The translations under genes and the position numbers were made by a program. Shown here piece by piece: positions 46,765 through 56,676 of a DNA stretch of 64,000 nt. The notes beneath the pieces were generated by a model. It saw only the letters and a list, made by a program, of their open reading frames with translations, did not search any database and was not told where the DNA came from. Position 1 is the first letter of the stretch; every line of letters starts with the position of its first letter. Source of the DNA: Pseudomonas lactis (GTDB lineage Bacteria; Pseudomonadota; Gammaproteobacteria; Pseudomonadales; Pseudomonadaceae); NCBI RefSeq assembly GCF_001439845.1, contig NZ_JYLO01000005.1, positions 1-64,000 on the forward strand. Reading direction: 5' to 3'.

Positions 46765-47305
46765 GCGTACCAGCCTGCCCTTGGCGCTCTCATGCGTGCT
46801 GCTGGCAACGCTCGATGCGCAAGCTGAAAATTGTCGGCTTTCGCTGAGCCCGCCGCGCATCGACTATGGCGCAATACGCCGGGATGCAGTGGTCGAAAAC
46901 GCCGCTGTGGTGCTGGCCACTCGCACGTTCAACCTGTCTGTGCTCTGTGTTGAACCGGCGGTAATGGCCCTGCGTTTTGTCGCAGCGCCTGCCGATGGGC
47001 AAGGGTTTCGGTTTGGTCGTGAGGGGCGTTTTCGCTTGCGTCTCAAGCATGCCCAGGTCGACGGGCGAGCTGTCGGCTGGGTGTCTGCTCAAGCGCCTGA
47101 CGAGTCGGCCAGAGGCCAGTTATTACCCGGCCAGGCCTTGGTCGCGCGCGCCGCAGGTTTGCCGGTGGCAGGGCGGCGACTCACCGCCCAGGTCGATCTC
47201 GACACCGAACTGCCCTTCGAGGCGTTGATGGTACGTGGGGAGGCCAACCTTGAAGGGCTGGGCAGTTTCGAACTGATCAGCCAGGCTGTTCCACCGAGCC
47301 AATGA
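46730..47305 (+). CDS. Minor fimbrial subunit or tip protein
   Basis: The product has 191 residues from ATG 46730, overlapping the usher by 35 bp in another frame (ATG 46718 is an alternative). The signal peptide ends TLDAQA. The mature part begins ENCRLSLSPPRIDYGAIRRDAV, parallel to the DUF1120 subunit's opening (CNLSLAGSGIIDYGTIRSGEL), with a second cysteine in LSVLCVEPAVMALRF. It is therefore likely a minor or tip subunit. Its 3' end overlaps the convergent ABC ATPase gene by 29 bp. Confidence 0.82.
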   Translation: MKLHRRYARVVKRTSLPLALSCVLLATLDAQAENCRLSLSPPRIDYGAIRRDAVVENAAVVLATRTFNLSVLCVEPAVMALRFVAAPADGQGFRFGREGRFRLRLKHAQVDGRAVGWVSAQAPDESARGQLLPGQALVARAAGLPVAGRRLTAQVDLDTELPFEALMVRGEANLEGLGSFELISQAVPPSQ

Positions 47306-48014
47306 AGTTGGCGAGCTCAACTGTTTGCGGGTTGGCGAACAACACCTTCGGGTCACCGGTTTCATGCACCTTGCCCTGGTGCATGAACACCAGCTTGTCG
47401 CCGACCTCACGGGCAAAACGCATTTCGTGAGTCACCATGATCAGGGTCATGCCGTCCTGGGCCAGTTGGCGCACCACGCTCAGCACTTCATTGACCAGTT
47501 CGGGGTCCAGGGCCGAGGTGATCTCATCGCACAGCAACACCTTGGGCGACATGGCCAGGGCGCGGGCAATGGCGACGCGCTGTTGCTGGCCGCCGGACAA
47601 ACGATCGGGAAAGGCGTCGAATTTTTCGCCCAGCCCGACCCGGTCCAGCATCTGCCTGGCCAATTCAGCGGCCTTGGCCTTGGGCACTTTCTGCACCACT
47701 TGCGGCGCCAGCATCACGTTCTCGCCCACGGTCAGGTGCGGGAACAGGTTGAATTGCTGGAACACCATGCCGACCTTCTGCCGCAGGCTGCGCAGGTCGG
47801 CGCGGGCGGCGTCGAGGTATTCGCCATCGACTTCGATGACGCCGTCGTTGATCGACTCCAGGCCATTGAGGGTGCGCAGCAAGGTGGACTTGCCCGAGCC
47901 GCTGCGGCCGATGATCGCCACCACCTGGCCTTCGTCCACCGTCAGGTCGATGCCCTTGAGTACGTGGTGATCGCCGTAATACTTATGCAGGGCAGAAATT
48001 CTAAGCAGAGGCAT
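47277..48014 (-). CDS. Amino-acid ABC transporter ATP-binding protein
   Basis: The product has 245 residues from ATG 48014. Walker A is GRSGSGKST, the Q-loop QFNLFPHLTVGENV, the signature LSGGQQQRVAIARAL, and Walker B LLCDEITSALDPELV. The sequence belongs to the polar amino-acid (HisP/GlnQ) subfamily. It is the last gene of a four-gene import operon (binding protein, two permeases, ATPase) and overlaps the upstream permease by 14 bp. An upstream extension of the frame lies inside the permease gene and is not used. Confidence 0.93.
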   Translation of the reverse strand: MPLLRISALHKYYGDHHVLKGIDLTVDEGQVVAIIGRSGSGKSTLLRTLNGLESINDGVIEVDGEYLDAARADLRSLRQKVGMVFQQFNLFPHLTVGENVMLAPQVVQKVPKAKAAELARQMLDRVGLGEKFDAFPDRLSGGQQQRVAIARALAMSPKVLLCDEITSALDPELVNEVLSVVRQLAQDGMTLIMVTHEMRFAREVGDKLVFMHQGKVHETGDPKVLFANPQTVELANFIGSVEQPG

Positions 48015-48651
48015 GCAGTCTCCTTTCCAGGTAGCGCGCACTGAGGGACAAGGGGTAACAGAGCAAAAAGTAACCGAGGGCCACCAGGCCGTAGACCATG
48101 AAGGGCTCAAAGGTGGCGTTGGCGAGCATGCCGCCTGTCTTGGTCAGTTCGGTGAAGCCGATGATCGAGGTTACGGCGGTGCCTTTGACCACCTGCACCG
48201 AGAAGCCCACCGTCGGCGCGACAGCAATACGCAACGCCTGAGGCAAGATCACATAGCGCAGTTGTTCAAACGGGTTGAGGGCCAGGCTGGCCGAGGCTTC
48301 CCATTGGCCGTGGGCAATGGAGTCGACGCAGCCGCGCCATATTTCTGCCAGGTAGGCGCTGGTAAACAGGGTCAAGGCAATCGCCGCTGCCAGCCAGGGC
48401 GATATGTCCACGCCAAGCAGGGCAACGCCGAAAAATACCAGGAACAGCTGCATCAGCAACGGCGTGCCCTGGAACAGTTCGATATAGGTGCGGGCCATAT
48501 TGCGTGGGAACGCTTTGCGGCTGATACGCAGGGTCATCACCAGTAAGCCGATCAGGCCGCCGCCCACAAACGCCACCAATGACAGCAGCAGCGTCCATTG
48601 CAGGCCGGTCAGCAGGTTGCGCACGATGTCCCAGAACGAAAAATCACTCAT
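48001..48651 (-). CDS. Amino-acid ABC transporter permease 2
   Basis: The 216-residue HisM/GlnP-type permease has about five helices. MARTYIELFQGTPLLMQLFLVFFG and the EAA loop (GQWEASASLALNPFEQLRYVILPQALRIAVAP) are present. Start is ATG 48651, overlapping the stop of permease 1 in an ATGA junction. It forms the membrane channel with permease 1. Confidence 0.93.
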   Translation of the reverse strand: MSDFSFWDIVRNLLTGLQWTLLLSLVAFVGGGLIGLLVMTLRISRKAFPRNMARTYIELFQGTPLLMQLFLVFFGVALLGVDISPWLAAAIALTLFTSAYLAEIWRGCVDSIAHGQWEASASLALNPFEQLRYVILPQALRIAVAPTVGFSVQVVKGTAVTSIIGFTELTKTGGMLANATFEPFMVYGLVALGYFLLCYPLSLSARYLERRLHASA

Positions 48652-49316
48652 CGGCTGTTCCTCATGACAAACCGTCGGCCGATCCAGTTGAGCAATTGGC
48701 GAATCATCAGCGCCATGCACAGGTACACCAGGGTGGTCAGGGCATAGGTTTCAAAGGCGCGGAAATTACGCGACTGGATAAAGTTGGCGGCAAAGCTCAA
48801 CTCTTCAGTCGCGATCTGCGAACACACCGCCGAACCGAGCATCACGATGATGATCTGGCTGCTCAGGGCCGGCCACACCTTGCCCAGGGCCGGCAGCAGC
48901 ACCACATGGCGGAACGCCTCGAAGCGCGTCATTGCCAGCGCCGCGGCCGCCTCCAGTTGCCCGCGTGGGATGGCCTGGATGCCCGCACGGATGATCTCGG
49001 TGGAGTACGCCCCCAGGTTGATCACCATCGCCAGCACGGCGGCTTGCCACTCGGTGATTTTCAACCCCAGGGACGGCAGGCCGAAGAAAATAAAGAACAG
49101 TTGCACGAGGAACGGCGTGTTGCGGATCAACTCGACATACACCCCAAAAATCCACGCAAACGGCTGGATCTTCCACGCCCGTACCACGGCACCGACGGTG
49201 CCCAGGGCCACTCCGAGGACGGCGCCAATAGCCGTCAGCTCAAGGGTGAACAGCGCTCCGCGCAGCAGCAGGTCGGTATTGGCCAGCACCGGCACAAAGT
49301 CGAATTGATAGGCCAT
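48648..49316 (-). CDS. Amino-acid ABC transporter permease 1
   Basis: This 222-residue polar amino-acid type permease starts at ATG 49316 (MAYQFDFVPVL). The typical YVELIRNTPFLVQLFFIFFGLPSLG segment and the EAA motif (GQLEAAAALAMTRFEAFRHVVLLPALGKVWPA) are present. Fourteen nt separate it from the binding-protein stop. Two distinct permeases point to a heterodimeric channel of the HisQM/GltJK type. Confidence 0.93.
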   Translation of the reverse strand: MAYQFDFVPVLANTDLLLRGALFTLELTAIGAVLGVALGTVGAVVRAWKIQPFAWIFGVYVELIRNTPFLVQLFFIFFGLPSLGLKITEWQAAVLAMVINLGAYSTEIIRAGIQAIPRGQLEAAAALAMTRFEAFRHVVLLPALGKVWPALSSQIIIVMLGSAVCSQIATEELSFAANFIQSRNFRAFETYALTTLVYLCMALMIRQLLNWIGRRFVMRNSR

Positions 49317-49330
49317 CTTTGAGCTCCGCG

Positions 49331-50116
49331 TCAGAGATCGGCAGGCAGCGGTTCTTTGAGCCACTGCATCGCGTTTTTCCCAAGGCTGCCGTCAGCCTTG
49401 GCTGCCACCAGGATCTGGTTGACCTTTTCCAACAGCGCCGGCTCGTTCTTGTTCACGCCCACGTACACCGGCGAGTCCTTGAGTTTCACCTTCAGTGCCG
49501 GTACGCGTTTGGGGTTGCGTTCGCTGATGGCCACCATGACCACGTTGCCGCTGGCGATCAGGTCCACTTGGCCGGCCAGGTAGGCGGCGATGGTGGAATT
49601 GTTGTCTTCAAAGCGCTTGATCGTGGCTTCCTTGGGCGCTACCGCGGTCAGCTCGATGTCCTCGATGGCGCCACGGGTTACGCTGATGGTCTTGCCCTTG
49701 AGGTCGTCGAGGCTGACGATGGCGGCGTCAGGCGGCCCAAACACGGCAAGGTAGAACGGCGCGTAGGCGTTGGAGAAGTCGATGACCTTTGCGCGCTCGG
49801 GGTTCTTGCCCAGGCTGGAAATCACCAGGTCGACTTTGCCAGTGGTGAGGAACGGGATGCGGTTGGTGCTGTTCACCGGGGTCAGTTCCAGCTTGACCTT
49901 GAGTTGGTCGGCCAGCAGCTTGGCGGTGTCGATGTCCAGGCCCCGGGGTTGCATGTCCGGACCCACCGAACCAAACGGTGGGAAGTCCTGGGGCACGGCA
50001 ACCTTCAGGGTGCCCCGGGCGACGATGTCATCCAGACCATTCGCCTGGGCGGGTGCCTGGCTCAGCATCAGGCTGGCAAACAGGGCAGTGAGCAGGGCGC
50101 TGTAGCGCTTGGTCAT
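49331..50116 (-). CDS. Amino-acid ABC transporter substrate-binding protein
   Basis: The product has 261 residues from ATG 50116. The signal peptide (MTKRYSALLTALFASLMLSQAPAQA) is followed by an SBP_bac_3 domain: TLKVAVPQDFPPFGSVGPDMQPRG (split over two strands), VDLVISSLGKNPERAKVIDFSNAY with the ligand arginine, and the hinge region VTRGAIEDIEL. The substrate is probably a polar or charged amino acid or a small relative. It is the first gene of the operon, divergent from the GntR regulator. Confidence 0.92.
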   Translation of the reverse strand: MTKRYSALLTALFASLMLSQAPAQANGLDDIVARGTLKVAVPQDFPPFGSVGPDMQPRGLDIDTAKLLADQLKVKLELTPVNSTNRIPFLTTGKVDLVISSLGKNPERAKVIDFSNAYAPFYLAVFGPPDAAIVSLDDLKGKTISVTRGAIEDIELTAVAPKEATIKRFEDNNSTIAAYLAGQVDLIASGNVVMVAISERNPKRVPALKVKLKDSPVYVGVNKNEPALLEKVNQILVAAKADGSLGKNAMQWLKEPLPADL

Positions 50117-50371
50117 GGCAACTCTCCGAAAATGGCGAAGGAATTTTCTGAGTTTGCCCAGTGCACAGCCCATGCCAGCACTGCTCGGATCGTCTGCAAG
50201 GCTGATGGTTGTTGAGGTGTACAGGTCTTACTGGTCTGAACAGTGGCCAGGGATTTCGCACCCTTTTCGAGCGTCGGCAAAAAGCGGCGAGCCCCTTTGG
50301 GGCGTGGCTTGCAGCCGGCCCTGAATAGTTTTACAACGGTCACACACGCTATCGGGAACCCTGAGCTTTTT

Positions 50372-51067
50372 ATGAATTCCATTGCCCAAGCCGTACCGGA
50401 AGCGGCCTTGCAGGCCATCCGCAAACTGATCAAGGAGCAGGGCTTCGGGCCGGGCGACGCGTTGCCGTCCCAGCGCGACCTGGCCCTGCAATTGGGGGTG
50501 AGCCGGGCGTCGTTGCGTGAGGCGCTGTCGTCCCTCAGCGCTTTGGGCGTGGTCAGCGTGCAGCCGGGCAAGGGCGTGTTTGTGCAGGACGTGCAAGAGG
50601 CGCCGGGGTTCGCCTGGCCCTTTGCGGCGCAGGCCACGCCGCCGGATATCTTCCAGTTGCGCTACGCCTTGGAGGGGTTTGCGGCGGGCTTGGCAGCGGT
50701 GACACTAACCCTCGATGCATTGGACAGCCTGCAAGACAATGTTCAAGCCATGCGCAAAGTGCTCAAGGCGGGCGATTTCGAAGCGGCTGCCCGCCTGGAC
50801 TTCGAGTTTCACCAGCGCATTCTGCTGGCCAGCGGTAACCAGGCCATGGTGAGCATCCTCAGCGCCAGTGCCGAGGTGTTTCTGGAAAGTCAGAAGCTAC
50901 CGTTCATCCGGCCGGAACGGGCCATGGAAACCTGGCAGGAACATCGCAGAATCCTGCGCGCCCTGGCCCGCCGCAGCAGTACGGCGGCGCAGAAAACCAT
51001 GCAGGAACATATACGTAATGCAGCGTTGCGCACGGGCATTGCGTTCGTGACGCCCGCTACGCCGTGA
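50372..51067 (+). CDS. GntR-family regulator with FCD domain
   Basis: The product has 231 residues from ATG 50372 (MNSIAQAVPEAALQAIRKL). The winged HTH contains PSQRDLALQLGVSRASLREALSSLSALGVVSVQPGKGVFV, and the helical FCD ligand domain (residues 80-231) has the conserved D/H metal residues (DFEFHQRILLASGN). It is divergent from the ABC transporter genes and so is the obvious candidate for their repressor. A TGGTCTGAACA sequence at 50232-50242 in the shared region loosely resembles an FCD operator half. Confidence 0.9.
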   Translation: MNSIAQAVPEAALQAIRKLIKEQGFGPGDALPSQRDLALQLGVSRASLREALSSLSALGVVSVQPGKGVFVQDVQEAPGFAWPFAAQATPPDIFQLRYALEGFAAGLAAVTLTLDALDSLQDNVQAMRKVLKAGDFEAAARLDFEFHQRILLASGNQAMVSILSASAEVFLESQKLPFIRPERAMETWQEHRRILRALARRSSTAAQKTMQEHIRNAALRTGIAFVTPATP

Positions 51068-51187
51068 CGGGGTCATACCCACACTCATTCAAGTTCATAG
51101 CAAGACTCAATCAGACGCGGCTTCCTGAACAGGGGAAGGGCGGCTATGATGGGCAACGTTTTTTTTGCTTACAATCCGGAGACATCC

Positions 51188-51517
51188 ATGAGCAGCGATC
51201 TTATCAAGCACGTCACCGACGCGACCTTTGAAGCCGAAGTCCTCAAGGCTGACGGCCCGGTGCTGGTTGACTACTGGGCTGAATGGTGCGGCCCTTGCAA
51301 AATGATCGCTCCGGTCCTGGACGACATTGCAACCACCTATGCAGGCAAGCTGACCATTGCCAAGCTGAACATCGACGAGAACCAGGAGACCCCGGCCAAG
51401 CATGGTGTGCGTGGTATCCCGACCCTGATGCTGTTCAAGAACGGCAACGTCGAAGCGACTAAAGTGGGCGCGCTGTCGAAGTCCCAGCTGCAAGCTTTCC
51501 TCGACGCGAGCATCTAA
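51188..51517 (+). CDS. trxA: Thioredoxin TrxA
   Basis: The 109-residue thioredoxin has the redox motif WCGPC ([16 protein letters not shown]) and the cis-proline loop ([14 protein letters not shown]). ATG 51188 follows CCGGAGACATCC. An in-frame extension upstream is not family sequence. It reduces protein disulfides in the cytoplasm with NADPH via TrxB. A terminator follows, and rho is next, an order conserved in gammaproteobacteria. Confidence 0.97.
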   Translation: MSSDLIKHVTDATFEAEVLKADGPVLVDYWAEWCGPCKMIAPVLDDIATTYAGKLTIAKLNIDENQETPAKHGVRGIPTLMLFKNGNVEATKVGALSKSQLQAFLDASI

Positions 51518-51525
51518 GCGTCGTC

Positions 51526-51555
51526 AAAAAAGCCCCGCAAATTGCGGGGCTTTTT
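51526..51555 (+). terminator. Terminator after trxA
   Basis: AAAAAGCCCCGCAA-A-TTGCGGGGCTTTTT is a near-perfect stem with flanking A/T tracts. Confidence 0.93.
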
Positions 51556-51751
51556 CGTGAAACAGGGCTAGACGCTCCGAAATCCAGGTGGTACATTCGG
51601 CCCCGCAGTGGTTTCTCCACTGCCCCCTGCAAGCCGTCGCCGACGCATTCCTTTTCGATTAGTACGCGATCCTGTCGCCTTCTCTGCGGCGCGGCCTCAT
51701 TAAGCCAAAAGCTTAATTTCCCCCCTCCATAAATGATTACGTCATTCCTAT
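51556..51751 (+). promoter_or_regulatory. rho leader region
   Basis: About 200 bp before rho contain a small perfect hairpin (GCAGTGG-TTTCT-CCACTGC, 51605-51623) and C-rich stretches. In enterobacteria rho is autoregulated by attenuation in its leader; the same is plausible here but not shown. Confidence 0.4.
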
Positions 51752-53011
51752 ATGAATCTGACTGAACTCAAGCAAAAGCCGATTACCGACCTGCTCCAAC
51801 TGGCCGAAGAAATGGGCATAGAAAATATGGCCCGTTCGCGCAAGCAGGACGTGATTTTCTCCCTGCTCAAGAAGCACGCGAAAAGCGGCGAGGAAATCTC
51901 CGGTGATGGCGTGCTGGAGATTCTCCAGGACGGCTTCGGCTTCCTCCGCTCTGCAGACGCGTCCTATCTCGCCGGCCCAGACGATATCTACGTCTCGCCG
52001 AGCCAGATCCGTCGCTTCAACTTGCGCACCGGTGACACCATCGTTGGCAAGATCCGTCCCCCGAAGGAAGGCGAGCGTTACTTCGCCCTGCTCAAGGTCG
52101 ACACGATCAACTTCGATCGCCCCGAGAACGCGAAAAACAAGATTCTCTTCGAGAACCTGACTCCGCTGTTCCCGACTGTGCGCATGAAGATGGAAGCCGG
52201 TAACGGCTCCACCGAAGACTTGACCGGCCGTGTGATCGACCTCTGCGCTCCAATCGGCAAAGGCCAGCGTGGCCTGATCGTCGCACCGCCGAAAGCCGGT
52301 AAGACCATCATGCTGCAGAACATCGCCGCGAACATTGCACGTAACAACCCTGAAGTTCATCTGATCGTGCTGTTGATCGATGAGCGTCCGGAAGAAGTGA
52401 CCGAAATGCAGCGCACCGTGCGCGGCGAAGTGGTTGCCTCGACGTTCGATGAGCCGCCAACCCGCCACGTGCAGGTTGCCGAAATGGTGATCGAAAAGGC
52501 CAAGCGCCTGGTCGAGCACAAGAAAGACGTGGTGATCCTGCTCGACTCCATCACCCGTCTGGCCCGTGCCTACAACACCGTGATCCCGAGCTCCGGCAAG
52601 GTGCTGACCGGTGGTGTCGATGCCCACGCCCTGGAGAAACCGAAGCGTTTCTTCGGCGCTGCGCGCAACATCGAAGAAGGCGGCTCGCTGACCATTATCG
52701 CCACCGCGCTGGTTGAAACCGGCTCGAAGATGGACGAAGTGATCTACGAAGAGTTCAAGGGTACCGGCAACATGGAACTGCCTTTGGACCGTCGCATCGC
52801 TGAAAAGCGTGTGTTCCCTGCGATCAACATCAACCGCTCCGGCACTCGCCGCGAAGAGTTGCTGACCGCAGACGACGAACTGCAGCGTATGTGGATCCTG
52901 CGCAAGCTGCTGCACCCGATGGACGAAGTTGCGGCCATCGAGTTTCTGATCGACAAGCTGAAAACCACCAAGACCAACGACGAGTTCTTCCTGTCGATGA
53001 AACGCAAGTAA
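51752..53011 (+). CDS. rho: Transcription termination factor Rho
   Basis: The 419-residue hexameric RNA helicase has an N-terminal RNA-binding domain ([27 protein letters not shown]-type motif at [13 protein letters not shown]). The P-loop is [11 protein letters not shown], with [12 protein letters not shown], the Q-loop region and [12 protein letters not shown] also present. The length matches the family. Start is ATG 51752. It terminates untranslated transcripts and is essential in most gammaproteobacteria. Confidence 0.98.
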   Translation: MNLTELKQKPITDLLQLAEEMGIENMARSRKQDVIFSLLKKHAKSGEEISGDGVLEILQDGFGFLRSADASYLAGPDDIYVSPSQIRRFNLRTGDTIVGKIRPPKEGERYFALLKVDTINFDRPENAKNKILFENLTPLFPTVRMKMEAGNGSTEDLTGRVIDLCAPIGKGQRGLIVAPPKAGKTIMLQNIAANIARNNPEVHLIVLLIDERPEEVTEMQRTVRGEVVASTFDEPPTRHVQVAEMVIEKAKRLVEHKKDVVILLDSITRLARAYNTVIPSSGKVLTGGVDAHALEKPKRFFGAARNIEEGGSLTIIATALVETGSKMDEVIYEEFKGTGNMELPLDRRIAEKRVFPAININRSGTRREELLTADDELQRMWILRKLLHPMDEVAAIEFLIDKLKTTKTNDEFFLSMKRK

Positions 53012-53029
53012 TACAGCGTTTCAGGTCCA

Positions 53030-53065
53030 AAAAAATGGCGTCCTTAATGGGGCGCCATTTTTTTT
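53030..53065 (+). terminator. Terminator after rho
   Basis: An ATGGCG/CGCCAT stem with a 12-nt loop is preceded by six A and followed by eight T. Confidence 0.88.
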
Positions 53066-53167
53066 GCGTCGAGATTCTGCGATTTTTGTGGCATAAGTAT
53101 CCGTTAAGTAACAAAAATTGACGCGTGACTTCGCTCATCCCTTTCGTCGCAGACTGACCACATTCTT

Positions 53168-55150
53168 ATGACCACCCTTGCTTACCGCAGAGACATCGAC
53201 GGCCTGCGTGCCATCGCTGTCCTTGCAGTCGTGTTGTTTCACTTTGGTGTACCTGGCATTACTGGCGGTTTTGTTGGCGTTGACGTGTTTTTCGTCATTT
53301 CCGGCTTTCTGATCACGTCAATTATTTGGCGTCAGCGTCAGGCCGGCCGCTTCAGCTTCATCGACTTCTGGGCCCGCCGCGCCCGCCGTATCTTGCCGGC
53401 CCTGTTTGTGATGATCGCGGCGACGCTGGCAGTGGGTTGGTTTCTGTTGGCGCCCAAGGACTATGAAGAGTTGGGGCGGTCTGCGCACTATCAGGTGACC
53501 TTTACCTCGAACCTGCTGTTTTCACGCCAGCACGGCTACTTTGATGCCTCATCCGACATCAAGCCATTGCTGCATACTTGGTCGCTCGCAGTAGAAGAGC
53601 AGTTCTATATTTTCTTCCCGTTACTGCTGACCTTGCTCTCCAGTCGCTTGAAGCACTGGCGCCTGGCATTGTTCGCGGTGCTGCTGGTGTCATTTGGCAT
53701 GAGCGTCTGGGCGGTTCAGCATGAGCCGCAGAAAGCTTTCTTCCTGTTGCACCTGCGGGCCTGGGAACTACTGGCCGGTGCGATGCTGGCGGTGCAGCCC
53801 AAGCGTGAATGGCGCGCCTCGCCGGCCTTGGCTCAAGGGGTCAGCCTGGCTTCCCTGGCATTGATCCTCATCGCTGTATTGGGTTACGACGCGAAAACGC
53901 CGTTCCCAGGCGCGACCGCGTTGTTGCCTGTGCTGGGTGTGGTCGGGTTGATCTGGGCCAACGGTCAGCAACAGACCTGGGTCGCTCGCCTGTTGGGCAC
54001 GCGGATCATGGTGGGCATCGGGCTGATCTCTTATTCCTGGTACCTCTGGCACTGGCCGGTATTCGTGTACGCCAACTATGCCGCGGTGGATGGCTTGAGC
54101 GCGCTGGAACTGGCGGGGCTGATGCTGCTTTCGCTGGTGCTGGGCTATCTGTCCTGGCGTTTCGTGGAAACGCCGTTTCGGGAAAAACGTTTGCTGGCTT
54201 CGCGTAAGGCGATTCTGGCGTCAGCCATGGTCGGCATTCTGGGGCTGGGTTTCACTGGCCTTGCGATACGCGAAGCTGACGGCGTGCCTTCGCGCTTGTC
54301 CGAACAGGCGTTGCGTTTTGCCCAAGCCAAGAAGTGGAGCCCGGACCTGCTGGCGTGCATGGCCGACAAAGATACGCCCGATGAACGCTTGTTCTGCCAT
54401 TTCGGCCCCAAAGGCCAATCGGTTTCAGCGTTGGTATGGGGTGACAGCCACGCCACCGCGCTGATACCGGCACTCAAAGAGGGCGCTGATCGCCACGATA
54501 TCAGCCTGGTCGAAGCCAGTTTTGCCGGCTGTATTCCCCTCGATGGCCTGGAAAATATTGCCCGCTGCGCGCATTTCAACCGTCGCGTCGAGAAGGCCAT
54601 GGCTGAGCAGACGTTCAGCGATGTGGTGTTGGCCGCCCGCTGGAGCCTGTATGTGTATGGGCAAATGTCCGGTGACAAGGAGCATGCGCTCAAGGACCCT
54701 GGCACCGGCCAGTATGTGCGTGCCGTCGCCGAACAACGCTTTGCCCAGGGCCTGCGCGAGCGCATCCAGGGCTTGCGCGCTGCCGGGCACAAGGTCTGGC
54801 TGGTCAAGGAAGTGCCGCTGCAGGAAATCATCGTGCCTTACCGTCTCAGCCGCCTGGCCATGATGAACCGGCCCGTGGACGGTGAAGGGCTGGCCGTGGC
54901 CGAGCATGTGAAGCGCCAGGCCTTTATCACGCACTTGTTTGATGAATTGGCGGCTGCCGACAGCGGTGTCGCGGTGCTGGACCCCGCGCCATTGCTGTGC
55001 GGCGCCGATGGGTTGTGCCGGGTCGAACTCTATGGCCGCGCGCTGTATACCGACGATAACCACCTTTCAGACGTCGGTGCGCGACACATCGAAGCCTTCC
55101 TGGAGCCGTTGTTCAGTTCCTTGCAATCACGCGGATTGACGGCCAATTAA
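53168..55150 (+). CDS. Acyltransferase (OafA-type) with C-terminal SGNH domain
   Basis: The 660-residue protein has an N-terminal acyltransferase-3 domain with about ten membrane segments and the motifs [12 protein letters not shown] and [18 protein letters not shown], followed by [11 protein letters not shown]. From about residue 390 comes a soluble SGNH-type domain whose serine is in [12 protein letters not shown] (about 424) and whose Asp/His pair is in DDNHLSDVG (about 630). It probably O-acetylates a surface polysaccharide or LPS. It sits between rho and ubiD, as in P. aeruginosa. Confidence 0.93.
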   Translation: MTTLAYRRDIDGLRAIAVLAVVLFHFGVPGITGGFVGVDVFFVISGFLITSIIWRQRQAGRFSFIDFWARRARRILPALFVMIAATLAVGWFLLAPKDYEELGRSAHYQVTFTSNLLFSRQHGYFDASSDIKPLLHTWSLAVEEQFYIFFPLLLTLLSSRLKHWRLALFAVLLVSFGMSVWAVQHEPQKAFFLLHLRAWELLAGAMLAVQPKREWRASPALAQGVSLASLALILIAVLGYDAKTPFPGATALLPVLGVVGLIWANGQQQTWVARLLGTRIMVGIGLISYSWYLWHWPVFVYANYAAVDGLSALELAGLMLLSLVLGYLSWRFVETPFREKRLLASRKAILASAMVGILGLGFTGLAIREADGVPSRLSEQALRFAQAKKWSPDLLACMADKDTPDERLFCHFGPKGQSVSALVWGDSHATALIPALKEGADRHDISLVEASFAGCIPLDGLENIARCAHFNRRVEKAMAEQTFSDVVLAARWSLYVYGQMSGDKEHALKDPGTGQYVRAVAEQRFAQGLRERIQGLRAAGHKVWLVKEVPLQEIIVPYRLSRLAMMNRPVDGEGLAVAEHVKRQAFITHLFDELAAADSGVAVLDPAPLLCGADGLCRVELYGRALYTDDNHLSDVGARHIEAFLEPLFSSLQSRGLTAN

Positions 55151-55209
55151 GCTGCCAGCCGCCCTCAGAGCAGGTAGGATGTACGCCTATTTTACGGGTG
55201 GCATGGTTA

Positions 55210-56676
55210 ATGAAATTCAAGGATCTTCGGGATTTCGTGCAGCAACTTGAGCAGCGCGGAGAGTTGAAACGTATCCAGATGCCGATTTCTCCGGTGCTGG
55301 AAATGACTGAGATTTGCGACCGTACCTTGCGCAACAAGGGCCCGGCGCTGTTGTTCGAAAACCCGACCGGCTTTGATATCCCGGTGCTGGGCAACCTGTT
55401 CGGTACTCCCGAGCGCGTGGCCTTTGGCATGGGCGCCGAGTCCGTCAGCGAACTGCGTGAGATCGGCAAGCTGCTGGCTTTTCTCAAGGAGCCCGAGCCG
55501 CCCAAGGGCTTGAAGGACGCTTGGTCCAAGCTGCCGATCTTCCGCAAGATCATCGCCATGGCCCCCAAGGTGGTCAAGGACGCGGTATGCCAGGAAGTGG
55601 TCATTGAGGGCGATGATGTCGACCTGGCCATGCTCCCGGTGCAAACCTGCTGGCCCGGCGACGTCGGCCCGTTGATCACCTGGGGCCTGACCGTCACCAA
55701 GGGCCCGAACAAGGACCGCCAGAACCTCGGTATCTACCGTCAGCAAGTCATTGGCCGTAACAAAGTGATCATGCGCTGGCTGAGCCACCGCGGCGGCGCC
55801 CTCGACTTCCGCGAGTGGTGCGAGAAGCATCCCGGCAAGCCGTTCCCGGTTTCCGTCGCCCTGGGTGCTGACCCTGCGACCATCCTCGGCGCAGTGACAC
55901 CCGTACCTGACAGCCTCTCCGAGTACGCCTTCGCCGGCTTGTTGCGCGGTAATCGCACGGAGCTGGTGAAGTGCCGCGGTAACGACCTGCAAGTGCCGGC
56001 CACCGCCGAAATCATTCTTGAAGGCGTGATTCACCCTGGTGAAATGGCCGATGAAGGCCCGTACGGCGACCACACCGGTTACTACAACGAAGTCGACAGC
56101 TTTCCGGTGTTCACCGTCGAGCGCATCACCCATCGGGTCAAGCCGATCTACCACAGTACCTACACAGGCCGTCCGCCCGATGAGCCGGCCATCCTCGGTG
56201 TGGCGCTCAACGAAGTGTTCGTGCCGATCCTGCAAAAGCAATTCCCTGAGATCACCGACTTCTACCTGCCGCCCGAGGGCTGTTCGTATCGCATGGCCAT
56301 CGTCACCATGAAGAAGTCGTATCCGGGGCATGCCAAGCGGGTAATGCTCGGTGTGTGGTCGTTTTTGCGACAGTTCATGTACACCAAGTTCGTTATCGTC
56401 ACCGACGACGACATCAATGCCCGGGACTGGAACGACGTGATCTGGGCCATCACCACGCGCATGGATCCCAAGCGCGACACGGTGATGATCGACAACACGC
56501 CTATCGACTACCTCGACTTCGCGTCGCCGGTATCGGGCCTTGGCTCAAAGATGGGCCTGGATGCCACGCACAAATGGCCGGGCGAAACCACGCGTGAGTG
56601 GGGCCGGGTGATCGTCAAGGATGAAGCCGTCACGGCGCGGGTCGATGCGATCTGGAAAGAATTGGGAATAGATTGA
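55210..56676 (+). CDS. ubiD: 3-octaprenyl-4-hydroxybenzoate decarboxylase UbiD
   Basis: The product has 488 residues from ATG 55210; an in-frame GTG four codons earlier is less likely. Family markers are [14 protein letters not shown], the [11 protein letters not shown] segment, [14 protein letters not shown] with the catalytic ExxxR/E network, and [13 protein letters not shown]. It is a prenylated-FMN enzyme that decarboxylates the polyprenyl-hydroxybenzoate intermediate of ubiquinone synthesis. The flavin prenyltransferase UbiX is not encoded here. The next gene starts in its stop codon. Confidence 0.96.
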   Translation: MKFKDLRDFVQQLEQRGELKRIQMPISPVLEMTEICDRTLRNKGPALLFENPTGFDIPVLGNLFGTPERVAFGMGAESVSELREIGKLLAFLKEPEPPKGLKDAWSKLPIFRKIIAMAPKVVKDAVCQEVVIEGDDVDLAMLPVQTCWPGDVGPLITWGLTVTKGPNKDRQNLGIYRQQVIGRNKVIMRWLSHRGGALDFREWCEKHPGKPFPVSVALGADPATILGAVTPVPDSLSEYAFAGLLRGNRTELVKCRGNDLQVPATAEIILEGVIHPGEMADEGPYGDHTGYYNEVDSFPVFTVERITHRVKPIYHSTYTGRPPDEPAILGVALNEVFVPILQKQFPEITDFYLPPEGCSYRMAIVTMKKSYPGHAKRVMLGVWSFLRQFMYTKFVIVTDDDINARDWNDVIWAITTRMDPKRDTVMIDNTPIDYLDFASPVSGLGSKMGLDATHKWPGETTREWGRVIVKDEAVTARVDAIWKELGID

